The position numbers were made by a program, and so were the translations under genes. The notes beneath the pieces were generated by a model. It had not been told where the DNA came from and ran no database searches. It was given only the letters and a program-made list of their open reading frames with translations. Below are positions 27,581-36,244 of a DNA stretch of 64,000 bases, in pieces (the first letter of the stretch is position 1; the number at the start of each line of letters is the position of its first letter). This stretch comes from Bradyrhizobium amphicarpaeae (GTDB taxonomy: Bacteria > Pseudomonadota > Alphaproteobacteria > Rhizobiales > Xanthobacteraceae), in NCBI RefSeq assembly GCF_002266435.3, contig NZ_CP029426.2:6602001-6666000 (forward strand), given 5' to 3'.

Positions 27581-28636
27581 CTATTGCACCTCGATATTGG
27601 CGTCCTTGACCAGCTTGCGCCAGCGCTCTTCCTCCCGGGCGACATAGCGATCAAGCTCTTCCGGAGCGCTGCCGACCATGATGAGGCCTTCGTTCGCCTC
27701 GAGCTTCTTGAAAGCACCGGACTGGACGGCTTTTGCAATCGCCTGATTGAGGCGTGCAATCACCGGCGCCGGCGTCTTGGTCGGAGCGTACAATCCGTAC
27801 CAGGACTCAGCCGCGTAGCCGGGAACCCCGGCCTCGGCGACGGTCGGCAATTGCGGAAACGCCGCCGAACGCTCGGCGGATGTGACGGCCAGCGCCCGGA
27901 GTTGCCCGGCTGACACCAGCGAGGCCGCGCTTGCCACGGTGGTGAACATCACGTCGATCTGTCCCCCCAGGAGATCGCTGATCGCGGGTGCCGCGCCCTT
28001 GTAGGGCACCGCCGTCATCTTGACCTTCGCCATCGCGTTGAACAGCTCGCCGGCGAGATGGGCCGAGGTGCCGGTCCCGAACGTGCCAAAGTTGAGCTTG
28101 CCCGGATTGGCCTTGGCCTCGGTGATCAGGTCGGAGATCGAGTTGATCTTGGACGCGGGGTTGACGACGACGATGTTGAAGGACCGCGCGATCAGGGAAA
28201 CCGCCGCGAAATCCTGGTGCGGATCGAACGGCAGCTTCTTGTACAGGCTCGGGTTGACCGCGTGCGCGAAGGTCGCCATCAGCAGCGAATAGCCGTCGGG
28301 CTCGCTGGTGGCCACCGTTTGGGTCCCGATGATGGTCCCGGCGCCCGGCTTGTTCTCGATGATGACGGGCTTGCCGAGATCGGTCTGGATTTCCTGAGCT
28401 GTCGTTCGCGCCATGATGTCGGTCCCGCCGCCGGCTGCGAAGGGCACCACGATCTTGATGATCTTGTCGGGATATTCGGCGCGCGCCGGCGTCAGTCCGA
28501 GGCCCGCGACGACCGCACAGGCGAGGATGGCAAGACCTCGCTTGCGCCGGGCAGCAAAGCCCTTCCCGCGAACGCCGCCGTCATTGATGATTCCGCCACT
28601 GGCCATCTGGAGCTCCATCCCATTTTGTTCAGACAT
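27581..28636 (-). CDS. Bug/TctC family solute-binding protein
   Basis: This is a 351-residue periplasmic binding protein of the tripartite tricarboxylate transporter (TTT) type. A basic region and hydrophobic segment (LAILACAVVAGLGLTPARA) form the signal. Then come YPDKIIKIVVPFAAGGGTDIMAR and IENKPGAGTIIGTQTVA, the Bug signature, and PYKGAAPAISDLLGGQIDVMF. The membrane partners TctA and TctB are not in the window. Its start overlaps the end of the acyl-CoA synthetase gene by 8 bases, implying translational coupling. It probably captures the carboxylate substrate of that operon. Confidence 0.88.
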   Translation of the reverse strand: MSEQNGMELQMASGGIINDGGVRGKGFAARRKRGLAILACAVVAGLGLTPARAEYPDKIIKIVVPFAAGGGTDIMARTTAQEIQTDLGKPVIIENKPGAGTIIGTQTVATSEPDGYSLLMATFAHAVNPSLYKKLPFDPHQDFAAVSLIARSFNIVVVNPASKINSISDLITEAKANPGKLNFGTFGTGTSAHLAGELFNAMAKVKMTAVPYKGAAPAISDLLGGQIDVMFTTVASAASLVSAGQLRALAVTSAERSAAFPQLPTVAEAGVPGYAAESWYGLYAPTKTPAPVIARLNQAIAKAVQSGAFKKLEANEGLIMVGSAPEELDRYVAREEERWRKLVKDANIEVQ

Positions 28637-30716
28637 TGAGAACGACCAATCCGTCAGCCGCCTTCACGCCGCGGCCCGCCGGCAAGACGAACACCGGATT
28701 GATCTCCGCCTCGGAAAGTCGATCGCCGAGCTGCGCAACCATGCGCGAGAAGGCTACGACAGCTTCCGCGAGCGCTTCGACATCGCATTTCGGGCGGCCG
28801 CGAAAGCCATCCAGCAACGGCCAGGAGACGAGTTCGCGCGCCATCGCTCTCGCCTCGGACAGACCGAGACCGCCTTCCGGTGGGAGAAGACGCATCGTGG
28901 TGTCCTTGAACAGTTCGGCGGTGACCCCGCCCATTCCGAGGAGGATGGCGGTTCCCAGAGGATCGCGATGCATTCCGAGAATGATCTCGACGCCACCTGA
29001 AATCATCTCCTGCACCAGGAATTGGTCGGGCCGCCTCCCGGCCCTTGCTTCGACCTCATCTGCCATTGCCGTCAGGCGGCTGCCGACCGTCTCGGCGGTC
29101 AGGTTGACCGCGACGCCGCCGACGTCGCTCTTGTGCGCGATCTCGCGCGAGAGAATCTTGAGCACGACGCGGCCGCCGAAGTCGCGCGCCGCCTGTTCGG
29201 CTTCGGCTACCGTTGCGACCACTTTCTCTGCGGCGACCGGAACACCAAAGCGAGCGAACAACGCTTTCGCCTGTGCCTCATCGAGCGAACCAGTCGGGAC
29301 GTCGCCGATATCGACTGACGCCTCGATCGCGCCTGATGTCTGGACCTGCTGCGGCATCCCGGCCCGCAACAGCCCGTCGAGCGCGGCCGTACAGCTCTCG
29401 GCCGACGTGTAAGCCGGGACGCCGCGCCGGGTGAGGACGGAAACCACCTCGGGCGCGTAGGGGCTGACATAGGCAATGACCGGCTTGTCGCTGAGCGGCA
29501 GGCAGTCGCGGATGGCATCAGCCATCAGGGCTGGCGATCCCACGGCCGACGAGCCGGCAATGACGACCAGCGCGTCGTAGGAGGGACTGGCGAGCAGGAT
29601 GCGGATGGCGGCACGAAGCAGATCGGGCTCCAGGCCGGCGAGGGTCACGTCGATCGGATTGCGATCGAGATTGGCCTGCGGTCCCGACTGGAGGCTGCGC
29701 AATTGCGCCGCCGTCTCGGTGTCGGGGGCCGGCGTCGCAAAGCCGGCGACGCCGAGACTGTCCGACACGATCGTGCCGGCGCCGCCGGTCGATGTGAGGA
29801 TCGCAACACGCCGGCCGGAGAGCTTGCGTCCGGCGGCAAGGACTGCGGGAATGTCGAGCAGGTCTTCGAACGTTTTTGCCCGGATCACGCCGAGTTGCCT
29901 GAACAAGGCGTCATACATGCGGTCGGAGCCAGCGAGTGCGCCGGTGTGCGAGACCGCCGCTTGCGCGCCGGCCTCCGATCGACCGATCTTGAAGGCGACA
30001 ATGGGCTTGCCGGCGCGGCGTGCTTTCAGCACCGCCTCGCGAAAGCGAGACGGATTTCGGATCGCCTCGACATAGAGGGCAATGACGCGCGTTGCGCTGT
30101 CGTCGGCGAGGAAGTCGATGAAATCGGCGAGCTCGAGATCGGCTTCGTTGCTGGTCGACACCAGCTTGGACAGGCCGACCCCGCGCGCCGCGGCGCGCGA
30201 CAGCAAGGCACCGAGAATGCCGCCGCTTTGCGAGATCAATCCGACCGGCCCCGCCGGGAAGTCATCCATCGCCAGCGCGCCCGACGCCGACAGCACGATA
30301 TTGTCGGTGAGATTGACGAGGCCGATCGTGTTCGGCCCGAGGATCCGCATGGAGCCGGCGGCTTGCATGAGCTGCTTCTGGCGCTCCGCGCCTTCCGCCC
30401 CCGTTTCGGTGAAGCCGCTGGCAAGCACGATCGCCGCGGCAGCCCCTCGCTCGGACAATTCGCGCACCGCGACGTGCGCGCGCTCGGCGCCGAGCAGGAC
30501 GAGGCCGACGTCAGGCACATCGGGCAGCGAGGCGATGTCGGGGTAGCAGGCCAGACCGCCGATATCAGCGACCTTCGGATTGACGGGATAGATCGCGCCG
30601 GCGAAGCCAAGCTTCCGGAGATAGGACACCGGCCGCCCCGAGGTCTTGCCCGGGTCCGCCGATGCACCGATGATGGCGACACTGCGCGGCCGGATCAGGC
30701 GTTCGATGGCGTCCAT
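28629..30716 (-). CDS. ADP-forming acetate-CoA ligase family protein (acyl-CoA synthetase)
   Basis: This 695-residue protein fuses a CoA-binding domain (MDAIERLIRPRSVAIIGASA, NPKVADIGGLACYPDIASLP), a succinyl-CoA-ligase-like region with the phosphohistidine motif AVSHTGALAGSDRMYDAL, and a C-terminal ATP-grasp domain (VVLKILSREIAHKSDVGGVA, AEINPVFVLPAG). That is the single-chain NDP-forming acyl-CoA ligase layout. It would activate a carboxylic acid with CoA. It lies between the enoyl-CoA hydratase gene upstream (3-base gap) and the solute-binding protein gene downstream. Confidence 0.9.
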   Translation of the reverse strand: MDAIERLIRPRSVAIIGASADPGKTSGRPVSYLRKLGFAGAIYPVNPKVADIGGLACYPDIASLPDVPDVGLVLLGAERAHVAVRELSERGAAAAIVLASGFTETGAEGAERQKQLMQAAGSMRILGPNTIGLVNLTDNIVLSASGALAMDDFPAGPVGLISQSGGILGALLSRAAARGVGLSKLVSTSNEADLELADFIDFLADDSATRVIALYVEAIRNPSRFREAVLKARRAGKPIVAFKIGRSEAGAQAAVSHTGALAGSDRMYDALFRQLGVIRAKTFEDLLDIPAVLAAGRKLSGRRVAILTSTGGAGTIVSDSLGVAGFATPAPDTETAAQLRSLQSGPQANLDRNPIDVTLAGLEPDLLRAAIRILLASPSYDALVVIAGSSAVGSPALMADAIRDCLPLSDKPVIAYVSPYAPEVVSVLTRRGVPAYTSAESCTAALDGLLRAGMPQQVQTSGAIEASVDIGDVPTGSLDEAQAKALFARFGVPVAAEKVVATVAEAEQAARDFGGRVVLKILSREIAHKSDVGGVAVNLTAETVGSRLTAMADEVEARAGRRPDQFLVQEMISGGVEIILGMHRDPLGTAILLGMGGVTAELFKDTTMRLLPPEGGLGLSEARAMARELVSWPLLDGFRGRPKCDVEALAEAVVAFSRMVAQLGDRLSEAEINPVFVLPAGRGVKAADGLVVLNV

Positions 30717-30719
30717 GGC

Positions 30720-31526
30720 TCAATCCTTCGAGGCGGATTGCGCAAGGAACGCGGTCACAGCATCGCGATGCTCCGCGCTGGTGTAGCAGATGGCCTGCGC
30801 CTGGCTGCCGAGACTGAAAATGTCGTGCGCCGAATGCTCGAAGGTCTCGTTCAGGATCTTCTTGCCCAGCGCCAGCGCAGTGGGAGATCCCTGAGCCAGT
30901 TCGAACGCCCAGGCCTGCGCTGCCGACAGCAGCTCGCTCGAGGCCACCTTGCGATCGACGATGCCGAGCGCGAGCGCTTCGTCAGCCTCGACGACGCGCC
31001 CGGTGAAGATCAGCTCCTTGGCCCTGGAAAGCCCGACCCGGCGCGGCAGGAAATACAGGCCGCCGCCGTCGGGGATCAAGCCTCGCTTGATGTAGGACCA
31101 GGTGAACTTCGACCGCTCCGTGCCCATCACGAAGTCGCAGGCCAGCGCGGTGTCGGCGCCGAGGCCCGCTGCGGCGCCGTTGACGGCGGCAATGGTCGGC
31201 TTCGGCAGGCCGAGCAGGAACGACTGCACGTGATGCACGCCCTGCTGGCGGCTCCATCCGTTGAAGGCGACTTCGCCCTGCGGCGCCGCGAGCCGTCGCT
31301 TCATTCCGCTGATGTCGCCGCCGGCGCAAAACGCACTGCCGCGCCCCGTCAGCACCAGGGCCTTGATCGCCTTGTCGCGGGCCACGGCTTCGAGCGCAGC
31401 GACGAACTCGGTGCGCATGTCGTCGCTCATGGCGTTGCGCCGGTCCGGCCGGTTGAATGCAATCGTCGCGACACCGGCCTCGACGGAAAATTCGATGAGC
31501 TGATAAGACATGAGCTGATAAGACAT
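30720..31526 (-). CDS. Enoyl-CoA hydratase/isomerase family protein
   Basis: This is a 268-residue crotonase-fold enzyme: VATIAFNRPDRRNAMS, the oxyanion loop ALVLTGRGSAFCAGGDISGM, then PTIAAVNGAAAGLGADTALA with the second oxyanion glycine, and FTWSYIKRGLIPDGGGLYFL. The position usually holding the catalytic glutamate pair has D in PDGGG, as in many isomerases. ATG 31526 has GGGAG upstream; an exact 15-base tandem duplication gives a doubled MSYQL start. It leads the acyl-CoA ligase / solute-binding operon and faces the IclR gene. Confidence 0.88.
   Translation of the reverse strand: MSYQLMSYQLIEFSVEAGVATIAFNRPDRRNAMSDDMRTEFVAALEAVARDKAIKALVLTGRGSAFCAGGDISGMKRRLAAPQGEVAFNGWSRQQGVHHVQSFLLGLPKPTIAAVNGAAAGLGADTALACDFVMGTERSKFTWSYIKRGLIPDGGGLYFLPRRVGLSRAKELIFTGRVVEADEALALGIVDRKVASSELLSAAQAWAFELAQGSPTALALGKKILNETFEHSAHDIFSLGSQAQAICYTSAEHRDAVTAFLAQSASKD
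31495..31524. repeat. Exact 15-base tandem duplication at the hydratase start codon
   Basis: ATGAGCTGATAAGAC occurs twice in a row (31495-31509 and 31510-31524). On the minus strand it duplicates the first five codons (MSYQL) of the enoyl-CoA hydratase gene, including an ATG, without changing the frame. Both start codons are usable, but only the upstream one has the ribosome site. Confidence 0.85.
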
Positions 31527-31683
31527 GGCAGGCTCCCTGGCTGGCGTCGGACCGATCGCCGCGACGCATTGCGGAGGCCAAATGCCGATTTCGGCCGTGC
31601 CGTTTCCTCGTCGAGCCCCAGCGCGGCCGGGGCATTTTCTTCCCTGCGCTGATAGCGGCTTGCACTGCCCGAAACATCCCCAT

Positions 31684-31702
31684 ATTTCCACTTAGTGGAA
31701 AT
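31684..31702. promoter_or_regulatory. Palindromic IclR operator candidate
   Basis: ATTTCCAC-TTA-GTGGAAAT is an exact inverted repeat with 8-base arms and a 3-base spacer, 15 bases before the IclR gene and about 160 bases before the divergent hydratase start. IclR family proteins bind palindromes containing TTTCCA...TGGAAA. It may control both directions; that is inference. Confidence 0.6.
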
Positions 31703-31716
31703 GTCAGGAAGAGCAG

Positions 31717-32487
31717 ATGGCGCGCATTTATGCGGGTGGAGTTGATGGCAATCGCTCGCTCGAGCGGGGCATCGAGATCCTCCGGGCATTCCGGCCCGGC
31801 GTCGACACGCTCGGCAACGGCGAGATCGCGGAGCGAACAGGCTTGCCGCGATCGACGGTCAGCCGTCTGACGCGAACGCTGGTCAATTCCGGGATGCTCG
31901 ACGAAGTCCGGAACCAGCGGAGCTACCGCCTTGCCGCGTCCGTCATCAGCATCGGCCACGCGATGCGGACGGGATCACCCGTGCTGAACGCGATCGGACC
32001 GATGATGCGGGCCGAATCGGCCAGGCGGCGGCTGAACGTGGGGCTCGCGACCGCGGATCGAACCATGATGGTCTATCTGGAATCGATCCGCTACAGCCCG
32101 CGCGCGGCGCTGCGCAACGTGGTCGCCGGACAGCAGGTGCCCATGGAATTGACGTCGCTCGGCCGCGCCTACCTCGCCGGCATCGCAGAGACCGAGCGCG
32201 AGCGGTTGCTGAAACAATTCGAACGGCGCAGCGCTGCGGCCACCAAGGCACTGCTCGCAGACGTCAGGCGATCGATCAGCGCCATCGCGCGCGACGGCTA
32301 TTGTGCCGTCTCCTGGCAGCCCGCCGTTCTCGCCGTCGCCACGCCGATCGTGCTGGACGGACTTCCGGTCTACGCGCTCAACATGAGCCTGCAGAACGTC
32401 GAACGCTCCGAGGCGCTGGCGGGCGAGATGGGCGCCTACCTCAACGCGTTTGCGGCGAAGTGCAAGGAGGTGCTGACGGGCGGCTGA
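31717..32487 (+). CDS. IclR family transcriptional regulator
   Basis: This is a 256-residue regulator with an N-terminal winged helix (SLERGIEILRAFRPG, GNGEIAERTGLPRSTVSRLT, RTLVNSGMLDE) and a GAF-like IclR effector domain (MMVYLESIRYSPRAALRN, PMELTSLGRAYLAGI, SWQPAVLAVATPIVLDGLP). It is divergent from the hydratase / acyl-CoA ligase / solute-binding operon and has a clear palindrome just upstream, so it probably controls that operon and itself. Confidence 0.9.
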   Translation: MARIYAGGVDGNRSLERGIEILRAFRPGVDTLGNGEIAERTGLPRSTVSRLTRTLVNSGMLDEVRNQRSYRLAASVISIGHAMRTGSPVLNAIGPMMRAESARRRLNVGLATADRTMMVYLESIRYSPRAALRNVVAGQQVPMELTSLGRAYLAGIAETERERLLKQFERRSAAATKALLADVRRSISAIARDGYCAVSWQPAVLAVATPIVLDGLPVYALNMSLQNVERSEALAGEMGAYLNAFAAKCKEVLTGG

Positions 32488-32502
32488 CGGGAATTTGCGC
32501 CG

Positions 32503-33405
32503 TCAAAGCTTTCCATACACCCGCCCCGCCACCGCCTTCAGGCGCTCGACAGAGCCGGACTCGGCATGCGGCTTGACCGGCGCGAACAGGATCGAGGCCT
32601 GCCTGCCGTTCTTCCAGACGAAGATGTTGACGGCGTTGCCGTTGCCCTTGGTACAGGAATGCTCGCCGAAGGCTTCGCTGCCGAATTCGGGGATCGCCAC
32701 GTGCTTGCAGGGACCTGCGCGCTTCATCATGCCGATGGCGGTGTCGCGCGAGGTCGCGATCACCGCGACGGTCATGGTGTTGGCCTCGCGATCGAACATC
32801 ATGCAGCTGCCCGCGCCAGTCCGCTGCACCGTCAGCGTGCCCGTGTCGAGAAAGCCGTCGGCATCCGCAGCCGTGAGCCACTCGCAAGTGCCGAACCGCT
32901 CGCTGCTCCTGCTGACGCTACCGATGGCCACGCGCGCAGCTTCGGTGATCGGCCCGAGCAGCGCATCGTCGGCGCGCCGGCCGATCGGGTAGACGCTGAT
33001 CTGCAGAATGTAATCGCCCGACAAGGCGACGACCGAGGCCTCCTGGCGCTCGGCGCCGGCTGCGCTCGTTCCGCCCTGGCCTTCGTCACCGATCCCGGAC
33101 ACCGCGTTGAGCGGCATGCGCTCGGCAAGCGTCTTGACGAAGGTCAAGTACAATTCCCTGGCGCGGTCCTTGTCGGGATTGCGGAACACGGTGAGCATCA
33201 TCGTGTCGCCGCGCCCGGCCTGATAGATGCAGCCGCGACCATCCTGATTTGAGATCAGCGACCATTTGAGCGCCGGCATCGCAGCGGCAAGCTCCTTCGC
33301 GCTGATGAACGGGCAGGTTTCAGCCGCGCGTGCGGGAAGCACCGGGGCGGCTGCAATCGCAAGAAATAGAGTGAGGCCGGAGAACAGACGTTCGATGGTG
33401 CGCAT
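32503..33405 (-). CDS. Exported protein with two related domains, unknown function
   Basis: This is a 300-residue protein with a signal peptide (FSGLTLFLAIAAAPVLPARA). The mature part appears to be an internal duplication. Each half begins with a short cysteine segment (ETCPFISAKELAAAM and GTCEWLTAADADGFL), followed by a second cysteine (GRGCIYQAG and AGSCMMFDR) and then a strand-helix unit. Such twin halves recall DUF3558-like lipoprotein domains. It is a periplasmic protein by signal only. No operon partner is evident; it converges with the IclR gene. Confidence 0.7.
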   Translation of the reverse strand: MRTIERLFSGLTLFLAIAAAPVLPARAAETCPFISAKELAAAMPALKWSLISNQDGRGCIYQAGRGDTMMLTVFRNPDKDRARELYLTFVKTLAERMPLNAVSGIGDEGQGGTSAAGAERQEASVVALSGDYILQISVYPIGRRADDALLGPITEAARVAIGSVSRSSERFGTCEWLTAADADGFLDTGTLTVQRTGAGSCMMFDREANTMTVAVIATSRDTAIGMMKRAGPCKHVAIPEFGSEAFGEHSCTKGNGNAVNIFVWKNGRQASILFAPVKPHAESGSVERLKAVAGRVYGKL

Positions 33406-33453
33406 GGGGGACCTTTACTATCGAAATGGCGCACCCGAAACGATTAGACGTCG

Positions 33454-33810
33454 TCACCGCCCGTCAAATTCGGCCCAGCAATCCGCGGTTTCGTAGACCC
33501 GCACGGCCGACAATTGCGGAAGGCTCGGCTTCAGCCGGTCCCAGATCCAAATCGCGATATTCTCGGCGGTCGGGTTCTCGAGGCCTTTGACCTCGTTCAG
33601 GCAGTGGTGATCCAGCGCGCCCAGGATGTCGGCGAAGCTTTTCTCGATGTCGAAGAAATCAGCGACGAAGCCGGTGTGCGGATCGACCGGTCCGTCCAGC
33701 AGGACCTCCACCCGGTAGGAATGACCATGCAGCCGGCGGCATCGATGGGTCTCGGGCACGTTCGGCAGCCGATGCGCCGCCTCGAACTTGAACGCCTGCG
33801 ATATCCTCAT
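33454..33810 (-). CDS. queD: 6-pyruvoyl-tetrahydropterin synthase family, QueD
   Basis: This 118-residue enzyme would make 6-carboxy-5,6,7,8-tetrahydropterin from dihydroneopterin triphosphate for queuosine. It has the zinc histidines in FEAAHRLPN and LHGHSYRVEV, the catalytic cysteine in HRCRRLHGH, FFDIEKSF, and DHHCLNEV with ENPTAENIAIWIW. ATG 33810 has GAGG upstream; the frame is open further but that extension is not conserved. No other queuosine genes are in the window. A tRNA gene follows the other side. Confidence 0.9.
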   Translation of the reverse strand: MRISQAFKFEAAHRLPNVPETHRCRRLHGHSYRVEVLLDGPVDPHTGFVADFFDIEKSFADILGALDHHCLNEVKGLENPTAENIAIWIWDRLKPSLPQLSAVRVYETADCWAEFDGR

Positions 33811-33894
33811 CCAACTCCTCACACGGCGTGGCCATCCGGCCTCGGGCCCGTCTGGCGACCGGATGCTGCTTGGTTCCAACCTTTCGGCGAAGAA

Positions 33895-33971
33895 TGGCGC
33901 GCCCGGAACGATTCGAACGTCCGACCCTCAGATTCGTAGTCTGATGCTCTATCCAGCTGAGCTACGGGCGC
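33895..33971 (-). tRNA. tRNA-Arg (anticodon ACG)
   Basis: On the minus strand, a 77-base cloverleaf runs from GCGCCCG to the complementary CGGGCGC with discriminator G and encoded CCA. The D arm is GCTCAGCTGGATAGAGC. The anticodon stem TCAGA/TCTGA flanks the loop CTACGAA, giving anticodon ACG. The T loop is GTTCGAATC. A34 is normally edited to inosine to read CGN codons. Confidence 0.95.
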
Positions 33972-34118
33972 GTTTTTCGCGAACGATGCGGGCCTAAGCC
34001 CGCAGGCAGCCTCCGGACAGCGCCGGAGGGGTGCGAAAGAGCGCTCTGACTAACCGCTCTTGCCCCGGTTGGCAAGGTCCGGGATGGGGAGATTTTCGCG
34101 TACCTCCACCTCATCATC

Positions 34119-34158
34119 GTCATTCCGGGATGGCCCGCAGGGCCAGACCCGGAATGAC
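34119..34158. repeat. Palindromic intergenic repeat
   Basis: GTCATTCCGGG and CCCGGAATGAC are exact inverted arms around an internal hairpin (GGCCCGCAGGGCC). It is of the kind found in hundreds of copies in Bradyrhizobium. It lies between the tRNA and the histidine kinase stop and may act as a terminator for the kinase. Confidence 0.75.
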
Positions 34159-34215
34159 GGGTCAGATGGCTGTGCACGGCCGCGCGTAGAGATCGCCAAC
34201 TCGGCCGCTGGCCGA

Positions 34216-35715
34216 CTACGCCCTCTGCCGCTCGTTGCGGATGGAGAGCAGTTCCACGGGGCGATCGGGGATGACGATGCGGAAGGTGGCGCCGATGGTG
34301 CCTTCGACGAGGTGGATGTCGCCGCCATGGGCGCGGACCAGCTCGGCGGCGATGGCAAGGCCGAGGCCGCTGCCGCCGGGACGGCCGGAGGTCTGGAACG
34401 CCTCGAACAGGTGCTGCCTGGTTTTCGGGGGCACGCCGGGGCCGGTGTCGGAGACCTCGAGAATCGCGACGGCGCCCTCGCGTTTTCCCGTGATCCGGAT
34501 CTGCTGCACCCCGCCCTCGCCCGAAGAATGACTCTCCAGCGCCTGGGCGGCGTTGCGGACGAGGTTGAGCAGCACCCGGAACAGCTGATCGGGATCGGCA
34601 TCGACCGCAAGCCCGCGATCGATCGCGGCGACCCAGGCGATCGAGGCATCGCTGGCGAGACCCGCCGTCTCGCGCACCTCCAACACCACGGGCTCGATCA
34701 GGATCATGCGCCGGTCCGGCGCGGCTTCCTGGGCACGGCCGTAGGACAGCGTCGACTGGCAGAAGGCGATGGCGCGCTCGAGCGAGCGCACGAGCTTCGG
34801 CGCAAAGCGCTGCACCCGCGGATCCGGCACGCTGGCGAGCTGATCCGACAGCAGCTGGGCCGAGGCCAGCAGATTGCGCAGATCGTGGTTGATCTTGGAC
34901 ACGGCAAGGCCGAGGGCGGCGAGCCGGCTCTTCTGATGCAGCATCGACATCAAATCGCGCTGCATGTCCGACAATTCCCGCTCGGCGACGCCGATTTCGT
35001 CGCTGCGCTGGCTCGGCACGATGATCCGCGCCGAGCTTTCGGGGTTTTCGTGGAAGCCGACCAGGCTCGCGGTCAGCCGCCGCATCGGGCGCACGAAGAG
35101 ATAATGAAGCGCGAGATAGACGAGGCCCGCGGTCAGCGCCGCGATGATCAGCGCGACCACCACGACATTGCGGGAGAACCGGTACATCTGCTGCCGCAGC
35201 GGCAGCTCGTCGGTGACGATCTCCATGAACTGGGCATTGCCGACGCCGGGCCCGACGATGCGAATGGCCTGGTTGCCGGTCTCCAGCATCATCCGGAACG
35301 AGCCGGTGATCGCCTCCCACGCCGTCATGTCGCGCAGGTCGATGTCGTGCTCGATGGCGGTCGGCAGATTGTCGCTGGCGAGCAGCCGGCGCTGCTGGCC
35401 CATCTTGATGGCGACCGCGCGGGCATTGATGCTCTTCAGGATCTGACGCGACAGCGAATCGGGAACCATGCCGAGCGGCGCCGCATCGAGCACCAGCGCC
35501 GCCGTGTTGGCGGCGGCGACGCGGTCATTCAGCCGGTTGACCCAGAAGTTGGCGATGGCGGGCACATAAAGCAGGCTGGCCGCGATCATCACCAGGGGAA
35601 TGGTGAGCAGCAGCAGCTTGCCAGACAGCCCGAGCCCCCGCGTCCCGCGGCAGCGCGTCGCCGGCTGGTCCTGCTGATCCTGATCCTGGACCGGCTGGAG
35701 GTCTGTCGCTGCCAC
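34216..35715 (-). CDS. Orphan membrane sensor histidine kinase
   Basis: This 499-residue kinase has two membrane helices (about 32-54 and 184-207) around a periplasmic sensor of about 130 residues. A HAMP linker (RPMRRLTASLVGFHENP) follows, then a DHp domain with the phosphorylated histidine in SKINHDLRNLLAS (H277) and a catalytic domain with NLVRNAAQAL (N box), DTGPGVPP (G1) and GSGLGLAIAAELV (G2). No response regulator is adjacent. It is followed by a palindromic repeat. The histidine motif is NHDLRN rather than HELRT, typical for HPK family members of this group. Confidence 0.88.
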   Translation of the reverse strand: MAATDLQPVQDQDQQDQPATRCRGTRGLGLSGKLLLLTIPLVMIAASLLYVPAIANFWVNRLNDRVAAANTAALVLDAAPLGMVPDSLSRQILKSINARAVAIKMGQQRRLLASDNLPTAIEHDIDLRDMTAWEAITGSFRMMLETGNQAIRIVGPGVGNAQFMEIVTDELPLRQQMYRFSRNVVVVALIIAALTAGLVYLALHYLFVRPMRRLTASLVGFHENPESSARIIVPSQRSDEIGVAERELSDMQRDLMSMLHQKSRLAALGLAVSKINHDLRNLLASAQLLSDQLASVPDPRVQRFAPKLVRSLERAIAFCQSTLSYGRAQEAAPDRRMILIEPVVLEVRETAGLASDASIAWVAAIDRGLAVDADPDQLFRVLLNLVRNAAQALESHSSGEGGVQQIRITGKREGAVAILEVSDTGPGVPPKTRQHLFEAFQTSGRPGGSGLGLAIAAELVRAHGGDIHLVEGTIGATFRIVIPDRPVELLSIRNERQRA

Positions 35716-35911
35716 GAAATGCGCCCTCGCTGCCTCTGGCGGGTGAAGGATCGGCGGGTATGAAGATGCGGTCCGGCCCCGGTCGGGTCAAATTACGGAT
35801 CGCTAATCTGCCAAGGTGGGATGTAATCGCTGATATGACGAGTCGCCACCTCAAGGATTAAAAACCCCGCACAAACAGCGATATTCACCGGAACCGTGCG
35901 CTTGTGCGGCG

Positions 35912-35940
35912 TTGACGAAAACAAGGCGCTCCCTTATAAG
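35912..35940 (+). promoter_or_regulatory. Sigma-70-type promoter of rpmH-rnpA-yidC
   Basis: TTGACG (35912-35917) and TATAAG (35935-35940) are separated by exactly 17 bases. They lie about 140 bases upstream of rpmH. The rest of the 366-base gap (35716-36081) holds no gene that I can support; its second half would be the rpmH leader. Confidence 0.7.
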
Positions 35941-36081
35941 CCGGCCAAATTGTCCGCGATGACCCGGTGTGACGCCGGGAGCGGCTCTCTTAGGGGCCGA
36001 AAAAGGCCCGTTTGGGGCCGCATCTTCCGGGCTTTACCTTCAATTCTACAGGCAAATTGCCCGGTCAGCGGAGAAAAACCC

Positions 36082-36216
36082 GTGAAGCGGACTTATCAAC
36101 CCAGCAAACTGGTGCGCAAGCGCCGTCACGGCTTCCGTGCCCGTCTCGCCACTGCCGGCGGTCGCAAGGTTCTCGCCGCCCGCCGCGCCCGCGGCCGCAA
36201 GCGTCTGAGCGCCTGA
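36082..36216 (+). CDS. rpmH: 50S ribosomal protein L34
   Basis: This 44-residue basic protein, [20 protein letters not shown] followed by [20 protein letters not shown] and RLSA, is the conserved L34 sequence. It starts with GTG at 36082. It leads the classic rpmH-rnpA-yidC group near the origin in many bacteria. It is a component of the large ribosomal subunit. Its promoter is at 35912-35940. Confidence 0.97.
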   Translation: MKRTYQPSKLVRKRRHGFRARLATAGGRKVLAARRARGRKRLSA

Positions 36217-36244
36217 GCCGGACCCTCTTTTCCGGGATTTCATC

